Shown here: in pieces, positions 34,730 to 43,186 of the stretch
Numbering within the stretch: position 1 is the stretch's first letter
Layout: every line of letters begins with the position of its first letter
Assembly: GCF_034008635.1 (NCBI RefSeq)
Contig: NZ_CP125378.1
Coordinates: 648,501-712,500, forward strand
Direction: 5' to 3'
Length of the DNA stretch: 64,000 nucleotides
Source: Pseudomonas sp. P8_229
GTDB lineage: Bacteria > Pseudomonadota > Gammaproteobacteria > Pseudomonadales > Pseudomonadaceae
Position numbers and translations under genes: made by a program
Notes under the pieces: generated by a model
Told to the model about the DNA's origin: nothing
Database searches by the model: none
What the model saw: the letters and a program-made list of their open reading frames with translations, nothing else

Positions 34730-36322
34730 ATGAATCCAAAGGAAAACTACCTGCATGAGTTCTTCAGGATCTTCTTCGCCAACAAGCAACTGGTGAAACG
34801 GGTCTTCCTGATCTTTGCAGTCATCGCACTGCTGCTGCCATTGGTGCTCAAACAGAGCTTCGATATCACCGCCCAGGTGATCGTGCAGTCGAAAAAACTC
34901 TCCCAGGGTGACGCCACCACGTCACTGACGGTCGATAACGCCACCTTCATTCCGCCGTCGCTGGCGGACATGGAAACCGAAAGCAATATCCTGCGGTCCC
35001 CGGCGCTGATCCGCCAGACCATCAGCGAGCTGCGCGACAAGGGCGAGTACGACCCACCGGTGGGCGTGTTCGCCAAACTGGTGAGCGACCCGTTCCGGCG
35101 CTACGTCTCCTCGCCACTGCGCCAGTACGTGATCAATCCGCTGCGCAACATGCTCGGGCTGCAAACCGATCCGGTGCGTGACACCGTGCTCGACGGCCTC
35201 ACTCAACAGGCCCTCGACAGCCTGAAGATCGAGACCCTGCCCGGCTCCAACGTGATCTCGATCATCTACAGCTTCCCGGACCCGCATCAAGGCACGACGT
35301 TTGTCGCCAGCCTGCTGCAGAACTATCTGGTCAGCCGTCAGGCGCTGCAATCGATCGACCTGCCGCAATCCTTCTACGAAACCAAGAAGCACCTGTATCA
35401 GGTACGTCTCGATGGGCTGGAAGGCAATCGCCAGACGCTGCTGGAGAGTGTTGCATCGTCCGATCCGAAGGAAGAAATCACCTTCCGCCTGAACGCGATC
35501 AACACTGAAGAACAAGCCCTGAACCTGTACCAGGATCGCCTGTTGCAGAGCCAGCGCTGGCTCGAATACCTGAAAACCGCACTGACTGCCGCCAGCAGCA
35601 ACAAGCTCAACGACTACACCTTCCCCTTCACCTTCACCACCACCGTCGATAACGTGGCGTTCGAGGATCGGGAAATCAAACAGTTGGGCGAGCAACTGAC
35701 CACCCAGGTCAGCCGCTACATGAATGACCTCGCGGTGTTCCAGCCTGGCAGCGAGCCGATGCTGCTGACCCGCGAACAGATCGCCCGCACCCGCCAGCAG
35801 TTCCTCAAAGTGGTGAGCAACCGCATTCAGGAACGCACCAACGACCTGGCCGTGGTGCAACAGGTGATCGACCAGAAAACCGCGCGCATCGCCGAGTTCA
35901 AGAACCGCATCCACACCTTGCAGCAGACCCAAAGCAAGCTGCGGCAGATGGACACTGAAATCGACGCGCTGCACACGGCGTTTTCGACCTACGCGCAGCG
36001 TTTTGCCGAAAGCAGCACGGCCGGGGCGCTCAACGATGACCTGTCGAACGCCAAGGTGCTCAGCCCGCCGTTCGAACCGACCGAGCCGGCCTTCCCCAAA
36101 CCGCTGCTGATCATCCCGTTCGGGCTGTTCACCGGTCTGTTGCTGGCGATTGCCCTGGTCTACGTGCGTGAGTTCTTCGATCATCGTTTCAAACACCCAG
36201 CGCAAATCACCCACGAACTGGGCCTGCCGGTGTTGCTGGTGATCAACGACGAGAACGTGCTGCCACGCAATCCGCACAAGAACTGGACCGTACCAAGCTT
36301 CGTGCACTGGGTGCGCAATTGA
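34730..36322 (+). CDS. Wzz/GumC-type polysaccharide copolymerase
   Basis: 530 residues with membrane helices near 24-44 (VFLIFAVIALLLPLVLKQSF) and 460-482 (LLIIPFGLFTGLLLAIALVYV). Between them is a large periplasmic domain with long coiled-coil-like stretches (about 220-270 and 360-435). The C-terminal helix is preceded by the proline-rich PPFEPTEPAFPKP, the usual copolymerase signature. It sets chain length and links polymerase to export. The short cytoplasmic tail has no kinase domain, so the CpsD-like protein at 33018 is the likely separate partner. It overlaps the GT4 gene (TTGA). Confidence 0.92.
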   Translation: MNPKENYLHEFFRIFFANKQLVKRVFLIFAVIALLLPLVLKQSFDITAQVIVQSKKLSQGDATTSLTVDNATFIPPSLADMETESNILRSPALIRQTISELRDKGEYDPPVGVFAKLVSDPFRRYVSSPLRQYVINPLRNMLGLQTDPVRDTVLDGLTQQALDSLKIETLPGSNVISIIYSFPDPHQGTTFVASLLQNYLVSRQALQSIDLPQSFYETKKHLYQVRLDGLEGNRQTLLESVASSDPKEEITFRLNAINTEEQALNLYQDRLLQSQRWLEYLKTALTAASSNKLNDYTFPFTFTTTVDNVAFEDREIKQLGEQLTTQVSRYMNDLAVFQPGSEPMLLTREQIARTRQQFLKVVSNRIQERTNDLAVVQQVIDQKTARIAEFKNRIHTLQQTQSKLRQMDTEIDALHTAFSTYAQRFAESSTAGALNDDLSNAKVLSPPFEPTEPAFPKPLLIIPFGLFTGLLLAIALVYVREFFDHRFKHPAQITHELGLPVLLVINDENVLPRNPHKNWTVPSFVHWVRN

Positions 36323-37410
36323 ACACGCAGTCCACCCCGAACGCCGCGCTGCCGATCATTCATTTGCTCAGCAGTGGCGGCTTCTATGGGGCCGAGCGCA
36401 TGTTGCTCGATCACTGCCTGGCGACACCGGGGCAGCACCAGGTGCTGTTTCTCGATGCACCGTCGGCATTAATCGCGCGCTTTCGCGAGGCTGGGGTGGA
36501 CTGCCGTGGTTGTGCCGGCCTGAGCGAGTTGTTGCGCTATCTGCGGGCCCGGCGCAGCGAACAGCCGCTGATCAACACCCACAACTTCAAGGGGCTGTTG
36601 TTCGGCTGGGTCGGGGCGACGCTGTTGCGTTTGCCGCTGGTCATCACCCAACACGGCTTCACTCCGCGCAGTCGCAAGCAGAAGTTCTACACCTGGCTGA
36701 GTCTGCAGTTGTGCCGCACGGCGTCGGTGGATCGCGTGGTGTGTGTGGCCGAGAGCATCGCCGTGCTGCATCGTCAGGCCAGCGTGCAGGCGGAAAAACT
36801 GCAAGTGATCCCCAACGGATTACCCGCCGCCGATGCGCGGGTCTGCAACGTTGACCGCCAGCGCTGGCTGGCCGGTTACGTCGGACGCCTGAGCAGCGAG
36901 AAAGGCCCGGACCTGTTTCTCGACGCGCTGATTCCGCTGTGTCACCAGCATCCGCAACTGGATGCGGTGATGCTCGGCGACGGCCCGGAACGCGAGCTGC
37001 TGCAGGCGCGAATCGACGCCGCCGGACTGTCACAACGGATTCGCCTGCCCGGTTACCAGACTGCCATGCAACCGTGGTGGCAGCAGCTGGATGCACTGGT
37101 GATCAGCTCGCGCACCGAAGGCACACCGATGATTCTGCTCGAAGCGATGCAGGCCGGCGTACCGGTAGCGGCGTTCGCGGTCGGTGGTATTCCCGATGTG
37201 CTTGAGCACCGGCACAGCGGCCTGCTGGCGACACCCGCCGACAGCGCCGCCCTCGCCCGTCAGCTCGACAACCTGCTGAACGAGCCGAACCTGGCCCGGC
37301 AATTGTGCGACAACGCAAAGCGTACGCAACAGGATCGCTACGACCTCAAGGCTTTGGCCGAACGCTGGTCGCAGCTGTACATCCGCACGGCACGGGAGGC
37401 ACGCGCATGA
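36319..37410 (+). CDS. Family 4 glycosyltransferase, TTG start
   Basis: 363 residues. It starts at TTG 36319, overlapping the copolymerase TGA (TTGA); the next in-frame ATG (36400) would cut into the N-terminal Rossmann strand LLSSGGFYGAERML. GT-B fold: donor site near 190-300 with GYVGRLSSEKGPDLFL, LGDGPERELLQ and the EX7E motif in SRTEGTPMILLEAMQAG. GT4 enzymes are retaining transferases acting at the cytosolic face. It probably adds a sugar to the lipid-linked repeat. It ends in an ATGA overlap with the polymerase gene. Confidence 0.92.
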   Translation: MNTQSTPNAALPIIHLLSSGGFYGAERMLLDHCLATPGQHQVLFLDAPSALIARFREAGVDCRGCAGLSELLRYLRARRSEQPLINTHNFKGLLFGWVGATLLRLPLVITQHGFTPRSRKQKFYTWLSLQLCRTASVDRVVCVAESIAVLHRQASVQAEKLQVIPNGLPAADARVCNVDRQRWLAGYVGRLSSEKGPDLFLDALIPLCHQHPQLDAVMLGDGPERELLQARIDAAGLSQRIRLPGYQTAMQPWWQQLDALVISSRTEGTPMILLEAMQAGVPVAAFAVGGIPDVLEHRHSGLLATPADSAALARQLDNLLNEPNLARQLCDNAKRTQQDRYDLKALAERWSQLYIRTAREARA

Positions 37411-38777
37411 TTTTCCCGCTCTCGATCGTCACTCTGCTCGGCCTGGTGTGCATCGGTTTGCTCGCCAGCCCTTATCCGTTTCTGGCACCCGGCGCGGTCA
37501 TCGGCCTGGTGGGTTTCTCGGTGTTGTACCGCAAGCCGACCTGGGGCCTGCTGGGGATTGCCGCGCTGGTGCCGTTCGAAGGTTTCTTCAAGGACAGTTC
37601 GCTGTCCGGAAGCAAACTGATCGGCGCCTCGCTGGCGGTGATTCTGATGCTGCAACTGGCCATGCACCAGATTCCCGGCGAACGCCTGCGCAGCAACCTC
37701 TGGCGTTTTCTGGCGTGGTTTCTGGTTCTGTATTTCCTCAGCCTGCTCAACACCGATGACATGGGCATGTCGCTGGGGCATCTACGTGAACTGAGCGTCG
37801 GGCTGATCCTGTTTGTCATCACCCTGCTGATCGGCCGCGAACTGAACCTAGACCTGTTCGCCAGACTGGTGACCCTGAGCGTCAGCGCCACCTGCGCCAT
37901 GGCGATGTTCTCGACCAAATTTCAGGATCAGGGCCGCGCAGCCGGTCTGCTTGAAGACCCCAACGCGTTTGCCCTGCTGATCGCCTTCGCCATTCCGCTG
38001 GCGCTGCTGCTGGTGATTCGCGGCCCGAACCTGCTGCACCGGTTGTTCTGGGGCGCCTGCTGCCTGTTGCTGCTCGGCGGCATGACCAAGACCGAGTCGC
38101 GCTCCGGGTTGGTGGTGGTGGCCTTGAGTCTGTTGATCGGCTGCTGGCACTACCGCGCCCAACTCACCCGAATCCGCCCGCGGCACCTGGGGTTCGCCAT
38201 GCTCGGCGCGGCCATCGTGATTCCGCTGGCGATCTACGCGATGCCCGCCGGTTACATCGCGCGCATTCAATCGCTGAGCGTGCTCAGCGCCGGGGCCAAG
38301 GGCCACGACGACGAATCCCTCGGTCGCCGTGCTTCGTACATCGTGGTCGGCGGCCAGATGATCCGTGAGAACCCGCTGCTCGGCTCCGGCCCCGGCACCT
38401 TCCCGCTGCACTACGCGACCACCGGGTACGCCAAGGCGTTTTCTGCCAATCGCAAGGTCGGCGACCTGTACCGTCGTGCGCACAACACTTACCTGGAAAT
38501 CTTCAGCGAACTGGGGATTCCCGCCGGCCTGCTGTTCGTCGGCATGCTCGGCCTGGGCTTGTATAACCTGATTCGCGCACGCGCCGCGTGGATGCTGCGG
38601 CGCGACTGGCAACAGGCGGACCTGATGACCCACCTTGGCGTGAGCTTCCTGTCGCTGACCCTGTTCTTGATGTTCCTCAGCGCGCCGAACCAGAAATACG
38701 TGTGGATCATGCTCGCGCTGACCAGCGTCCTGCGCCTGAAGGCCGAACAAGCACCCCTGACCGAGGCCCGCGCATGA
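37407..38777 (+). CDS. Wzy-like polymerase / O-antigen ligase family protein
   Basis: 456 residues from the ATG at 37407 (ATGA overlap); the frame extends upstream but only across the GT4 gene. About ten to twelve membrane helices; the Wzy_C/O-ligase core lies around 230-290 (TESRSGLVVVALSLLIGCW). A large periplasmic loop follows, with NPLLGSGPGTFPLHYATTGY and RRAHNTYLEIFSELGIPAG, the conserved His/Asn region of the family. Position in the cluster and presence of Wzx, Wza and Wzz homologues favour polymerase over LPS ligase. The linkage formed is unknown. Confidence 0.9.
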   Translation: MIFPLSIVTLLGLVCIGLLASPYPFLAPGAVIGLVGFSVLYRKPTWGLLGIAALVPFEGFFKDSSLSGSKLIGASLAVILMLQLAMHQIPGERLRSNLWRFLAWFLVLYFLSLLNTDDMGMSLGHLRELSVGLILFVITLLIGRELNLDLFARLVTLSVSATCAMAMFSTKFQDQGRAAGLLEDPNAFALLIAFAIPLALLLVIRGPNLLHRLFWGACCLLLLGGMTKTESRSGLVVVALSLLIGCWHYRAQLTRIRPRHLGFAMLGAAIVIPLAIYAMPAGYIARIQSLSVLSAGAKGHDDESLGRRASYIVVGGQMIRENPLLGSGPGTFPLHYATTGYAKAFSANRKVGDLYRRAHNTYLEIFSELGIPAGLLFVGMLGLGLYNLIRARAAWMLRRDWQQADLMTHLGVSFLSLTLFLMFLSAPNQKYVWIMLALTSVLRLKAEQAPLTEARA

Positions 38778-39742
38778 GCCGGATCAGCATCATCATCCCG
38801 ATGTACAACGAGGCCCGGCACATTGGCCGCACCCTGCTGGCCGCGCAAAAAGCCGCGCATGCGGCCAATGTCGACTGCGAGTTGATTGTGGTCGACAACG
38901 GTTCGAGCGACGACGGCCCGCACATCGCCCGCCAGTTCGGCGCGCAGGTGCTGGTGCTGCCGGGCTTGCTGATCGGCGCCCTGCGCAATCGCGGCGTCTT
39001 GCTGGCGAGCGGTGAGTGGATCGCCTTCATCGATGCCGACGTCGAAATGCCCGAAGACTGGCTCCTGCCGCTGTTCGAACTGCAAGCCAGCAGTCAGGCC
39101 GATGTGTTCGGCCTCGATCTGCACACGCCCGCCGCTGCGCCGTGGTACGCCGCCGCCTGGCAACGGCGCACGCTGCGCCCGTCGAGTCAGGCATCACACG
39201 CAGTGGACTGGCTGCCCAGCTCCAACCTGCTGATGCGCCGGCGCTGGTTCGACAAGGTCGGCGGCTTCAACGAACACCTGCGCACCGGCGAAGACAAGGA
39301 ATTCACCCTGCGCCTGCACGAACAAGGTGCGCGGTTAGTGTCAGTGAACAGCCGCGTGGCCCTGCACTGGGGCTACGAGATGAACTGGCGTGAGTGGATG
39401 GGCAAGGAAATGTGGCGCCAGGGCAGTCATCTGCAGTTGCTGCGCACCCACGGTTTCAGCTTGCGGCTGCTGCGCTTCCCGCTGCTCTCGCTGGCAGTGT
39501 GGATTCTGGATTTCCTCGCGATCTCCGCCCTGCTCGACGGTTTTCCGCATCACGCAGCGTTCATGGTGTTGCTGACCCTGTTGCCCGGACTGCTTCTGAG
39601 CATTCGTCAGAGTTCACGCCATCACGACCCGGGCCTGACCCTGCAGCTTTGGGGCCTGCACTGGGTGCGCCTGCACCTGGCCGGCGCCGCCCTCATTCTC
39701 AGTCTGTGTCATTGGAACGCCAGGAGGCCTGCCCGTGGCTGA
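38774..39742 (+). CDS. Family 2 glycosyltransferase
   Basis: 322 residues from the ATG at 38774 (ATGA overlap with the polymerase gene). GT-A features: IIIPMYNEARHIGRTL at 5-20, IVVDNGSSDDGPHIA at 38-52 and FIDADVEM near 88-95. NEHLRTGEDKEFTLRLHEQG near 168-187 supplies the ED acceptor/base site. Two membrane helices lie near the C-terminus (LLSLAVWILDFLAISALL and AAFMVLLTLLPGLLL), anchoring it to the inner membrane. Sugar specificity unknown. Confidence 0.92.
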   Translation: MSRISIIIPMYNEARHIGRTLLAAQKAAHAANVDCELIVVDNGSSDDGPHIARQFGAQVLVLPGLLIGALRNRGVLLASGEWIAFIDADVEMPEDWLLPLFELQASSQADVFGLDLHTPAAAPWYAAAWQRRTLRPSSQASHAVDWLPSSNLLMRRRWFDKVGGFNEHLRTGEDKEFTLRLHEQGARLVSVNSRVALHWGYEMNWREWMGKEMWRQGSHLQLLRTHGFSLRLLRFPLLSLAVWILDFLAISALLDGFPHHAAFMVLLTLLPGLLLSIRQSSRHHDPGLTLQLWGLHWVRLHLAGAALILSLCHWNARRPARG

Positions 39743-40871
39743 ATTCATTTTCTGGATGTGCCTGCTGCTGCCGGTGTACGCCTATCTGGGCTATCCACTG
39801 CTGCTGACCGTGCTGGCGCCGCTGTTCCCGGCCTGGCGCCACACCCCGGCGCCACCGCTGAACATCAGCATCGTGATCGCCGCGCACAACGAGGCGCGAC
39901 ACATCGAGCACAAGTTGCGCACGCTGCTGGCGCAGGATTACCAACCGGCCACGTTGCAGATCATTCTCGCCAGCGACGGCTCCACCGACGACACCGTGGC
40001 CTGCGCGCACAAGGTGGTTGATTCGCGCATCAGCGTGCTCGATCTGCCGCGTCAGGGCAAAGCGGCGACGCTGAACGCCGGCGTGGCACTGGCCATCGGC
40101 GACATCCTGGTGTTCACCGACGCCGACAACCAATGGTCGCGGGAAACCCTCGGCTACCTGCTCGCGCCACTGAGCGACCCCAACGTCGGCGCCTGTGCCG
40201 GGCACATGGTGATTCCGGTGACTGGCGGTGGCTTGAGCGTCGGCGACAGTCTGTACCGGCATTACGAAGGCTGGCTGCGCCGGGTCGAGAATCGCACTGG
40301 CTGCATGGTCTCGGCCGACGGCGCGCTGCTCGCCCTGCGCCGCGAGCTGTTCCAGAACGTGCCGGCGGAGGTCAATGACGATTTCTTTCTGAGTACCTGC
40401 GCACCGGTCGCCTTCAAGCGCATTGTGTATGTGCCCGAGGCGCAAGTGATCGACCACGGTGTCGACGAAGCGGACAAACAGTTCCGCCGCCGTCAACGCG
40501 TGACCGTCGGTGGCCTGCAAAGCCTGGCCCAGCGCAGTGAGCTGCTCAACCCACTCAAACATGGCCTGTATTCGCTGGCGCTGATCAGCCACAAGCTGAT
40601 CCGCCGCCTGGCGCCAATCCTCCTGCTGCCGTTGCTGCTGAGCAACTTCTGGCTGTGGAACGACCACGGTTTCTATCGACTGGCCCTGATCGCCCAACTG
40701 GTCGGCTACGCCATTGCGCTGGCCGGGTTGCTGGACTCGCAACATCGCTTGCCCAAACCGTTTCGTCTGGCCGCGTTCCTGCTGGTCACCCTCGCCGGGA
40801 TGAGTCTCGGCCTGTGGCAGTTCCTGCGCGGCCACCGATATGCCCAATGGAATCCCGAACAGAACCGTTAG
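39735..40871 (+). CDS. Membrane-anchored family 2 glycosyltransferase, GTG start
   Basis: 378 residues. The GTG at 39735 is supported by AGGAGG seven bases upstream and overlaps the previous gene by eight bases. An N-terminal membrane segment (FIFWMCLLLPVYAYLGYPLLL) precedes the GT-A domain: VIAAHNEARHIEHKL, ASDGSTDDT, FTDADNQWS, and DDFFLS with RRRQRV in the acceptor and QxxRW-like positions. C-terminal helices lie at about 280-360. This layout resembles processive or poly-GlcNAc/hyaluronan-type synthases, but in a Wzx/Wzy cluster it more likely adds one residue to the repeat. Confidence 0.92.
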   Translation: MAEFIFWMCLLLPVYAYLGYPLLLTVLAPLFPAWRHTPAPPLNISIVIAAHNEARHIEHKLRTLLAQDYQPATLQIILASDGSTDDTVACAHKVVDSRISVLDLPRQGKAATLNAGVALAIGDILVFTDADNQWSRETLGYLLAPLSDPNVGACAGHMVIPVTGGGLSVGDSLYRHYEGWLRRVENRTGCMVSADGALLALRRELFQNVPAEVNDDFFLSTCAPVAFKRIVYVPEAQVIDHGVDEADKQFRRRQRVTVGGLQSLAQRSELLNPLKHGLYSLALISHKLIRRLAPILLLPLLLSNFWLWNDHGFYRLALIAQLVGYAIALAGLLDSQHRLPKPFRLAAFLLVTLAGMSLGLWQFLRGHRYAQWNPEQNR

Positions 40872-40883
40872 AGGACTCAGGCC

Positions 40884-41885
40884 ATGGCGATCAAACAATT
40901 AATAAAACGCACCAGTGGCTGGCTTTACCTCAACTCCCCCGTGGGACGAAATCAGTTGCAGGGCGCCGGGGTGATCCTGATGTTGCACCGGGTGCTGGCC
41001 AACGACCGCGCCGCCGACCTGCCGCACCGCAATGAACTGTGCGTGGGGCCGAAAGCCTTCGAGCATTTGCTGGTGTGGTTGCGGCGGCACTTCGATTGCG
41101 TACCGCTGATGGACATTCTTGCGCCGAACTCGCTGCGCAGCGAACGCCCACGGGTGGCGCTGACCTTCGACGATGGCTGGCGCGACAACGCGGTCAACGC
41201 CTTCGCGCTGCTGCAAAAGTATCAGGTACCGGCGAGCATCTTTCTCTCCACTGATTTCATCGGCAGCCGCCAGCGCTTCTGGTGGGAAAGCCTCGGCGAA
41301 ACCCTGTGGGGCAGCCACGGCGAAAAGGCCCGCATGCACTTGATCGAGTACCTGCACATGATCCACCACCCGCTGCCGGTGCTGGTGGACGACATCGATG
41401 TCGACCGCCGCAGCCTGTCGTTGCTGCATTACCTGCATAGCCTCAAGAACCTTGAACCGGCGATGCTCGAACGCCTCGCCGACGAATGCCCGCCCGAAGC
41501 GCAGCCGCAAGCGCTGGACTGGCATCAGGTGCGGGCGCTGGAGGCTTCAGGGCTGGTGCGTTTCGGCCCGCACGGCGCCAGCCACGCGATCCTCACCGAA
41601 CTGGACGACGTGCGTCTGAACCAGGAAATCAGCCGCAGCCGTGACGCCTTGAACAACGGCTGCAACCGGCCACTGCCGGTGTACTGCTACCCCAACGGCA
41701 ACAACGACGAGCGCGTGCGCAAGCAGATTGCCGAGCACGACTACCCGTTCGCCCTCGGCACCGGCACCGGCATCTATCGCGGCGAAGGCGACCCGCTGAA
41801 CCTGCCACGTTTCGGCGTCAGCCAGCGCACCGCGCGCAATCCTGAGCTGCTGTCGTGGCGCATCTTTCGCGGCAACCGGCCATGA
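40884..41885 (+). CDS. Polysaccharide deacetylase (NodB homology, CE4)
   Basis: 333 residues. The NodB domain is clear: TFDDGW at 94-99 (catalytic base and metal Asp), HGASH at 230-234 giving the two metal His residues, and a C-terminal CYPNGNNDERV segment for the remaining motif. A long helical insert of about 100 residues separates the first motifs. No signal peptide is visible, so it may act on lipid-linked sugar at the cytosolic face. It would remove N- or O-acetyl groups from the repeat unit. It follows the GT2 by 12 bases and overlaps the flippase gene (ATGA). Confidence 0.9.
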   Translation: MAIKQLIKRTSGWLYLNSPVGRNQLQGAGVILMLHRVLANDRAADLPHRNELCVGPKAFEHLLVWLRRHFDCVPLMDILAPNSLRSERPRVALTFDDGWRDNAVNAFALLQKYQVPASIFLSTDFIGSRQRFWWESLGETLWGSHGEKARMHLIEYLHMIHHPLPVLVDDIDVDRRSLSLLHYLHSLKNLEPAMLERLADECPPEAQPQALDWHQVRALEASGLVRFGPHGASHAILTELDDVRLNQEISRSRDALNNGCNRPLPVYCYPNGNNDERVRKQIAEHDYPFALGTGTGIYRGEGDPLNLPRFGVSQRTARNPELLSWRIFRGNRP

Positions 41886-43186
41886 GCCGCAGCCACTACC
41901 TCAAGCATCTGGCGCTGAGCATGGGCACCAAACTGGCGATGATCGCCCTGCGTTTGCTGCGCAACGTGCTGCTGGCGCGGATTCTCGGGCCGAGCGAACG
42001 CGGGCTGTTTGCCCTGCTCAGCACCCTGCCGGACTTGATCAGCGCCGCCACCAGCGGCGGGCTGAACTCGGCCGTCGGCTATCAGGCCGCCAAGCAACGG
42101 CCGATGGGCCTGCTGCTGAGTCAGGTGCTGGTGTTCGGGTGTCTGCTCGCCGGTTTGCTGACCCTGTTGGTGGTGGCGCTGGTACGCGAGTTCGGCGGCG
42201 AGCTGGATGTGACCGTGCAACTGGGGCTGCTGGCCTGGCTGTTGCTGCTGGCGGTGCCGCTGACCGTACTGAAAAGCGGACTGCTGACCTTGCACAATGC
42301 CTCCGGCGGCGTGGTCGCGTTCAACGCCTTGCGCCTGACCGAATCGCTGGCCCCGTTACTGCTGTTTCTCGCGCTGTTCTGGATGTGGAAAAGCGCGGCA
42401 CTGGAAGCGGCGCTGATCAGTTGGCTGGCCGGGATCAGCCTGGTGGTGCTGGCCGGTTGGGTCTGGCTCAAACGCGCACAACCGCTGCACCTGCAATGGG
42501 ATCGCGCCAGCCAGAACGAATTGCTGCGCTACAGCGCGCGTAGCCATCCGGATCTGCTGTTCCAGCAAGTGATTCTGCGCTCGGATTACCTGTTCATCGG
42601 CGCGCTGCTCGGCAGCACCGCGCTGGGTCATTACGCAATGGCCAGCGCCGCCGCCGAACTGCTGCTGATCGTCCCGGAAGCGGTGACCACGCCGCTGATG
42701 AAACGCCTGCTGCAACAGGACGAAGGCATGGACAAGGTCACCCCGCTGGCCCTGCGCCTGACCGCCACGGTGATGCTCGGCGCGTGCCTGTGCATGGCGC
42801 TGATCGGCAACTGGCTGATCGTCACCCTGTTCGGCGCCGCCTACCAACCGGCGTATCCGGCGCTGCTGGCATTGCTGCCGGGGCTGCTCGGGCTGTGCTA
42901 CGCAAGCATCCTGCGTCTGGACCTGCTGGGGAAAAACCGTCCCGGCACGGTGTCGCTGCTGATGGGCCTCGGCGCCCTGCTCAATCTGGCGCTGAACCTG
43001 GTGCTGATCCCGGCCTACGGCATCGTCGGCGCGGCGGCGGCTTCGTCGATCGCCTATCTGGCGGTAACGGTCGCGATGCTGGTGTTGTACTGCCGTTTGA
43101 GTGGTGTGGTGTTCTGGCAAACCCTGATCATCCTGCCCAGTGACGTCGCGCCGATGTGGCAGATGTTGCACCGGAAGGCCGTATGA
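41882..43186 (+). CDS. Wzx-like oligosaccharide flippase
   Basis: 434 residues from the ATG at 41882. About 12-14 membrane helices with the polysaccharide-transporter pattern: LRNVLLARILGPSERGLFALLSTLPDLIS near 22-50, HPDLLFQQVILRSDYLFIGALLGSTALGHYAMASAAAELL near 221-260, and a final AYGIVGAAAASSIAYL helix. It moves the lipid-linked repeat to the periplasmic face for the polymerase. It overlaps genes on both sides (ATGA), so it is part of one translationally coupled set. Confidence 0.92.
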   Translation: MSRSHYLKHLALSMGTKLAMIALRLLRNVLLARILGPSERGLFALLSTLPDLISAATSGGLNSAVGYQAAKQRPMGLLLSQVLVFGCLLAGLLTLLVVALVREFGGELDVTVQLGLLAWLLLLAVPLTVLKSGLLTLHNASGGVVAFNALRLTESLAPLLLFLALFWMWKSAALEAALISWLAGISLVVLAGWVWLKRAQPLHLQWDRASQNELLRYSARSHPDLLFQQVILRSDYLFIGALLGSTALGHYAMASAAAELLLIVPEAVTTPLMKRLLQQDEGMDKVTPLALRLTATVMLGACLCMALIGNWLIVTLFGAAYQPAYPALLALLPGLLGLCYASILRLDLLGKNRPGTVSLLMGLGALLNLALNLVLIPAYGIVGAAAASSIAYLAVTVAMLVLYCRLSGVVFWQTLIILPSDVAPMWQMLHRKAV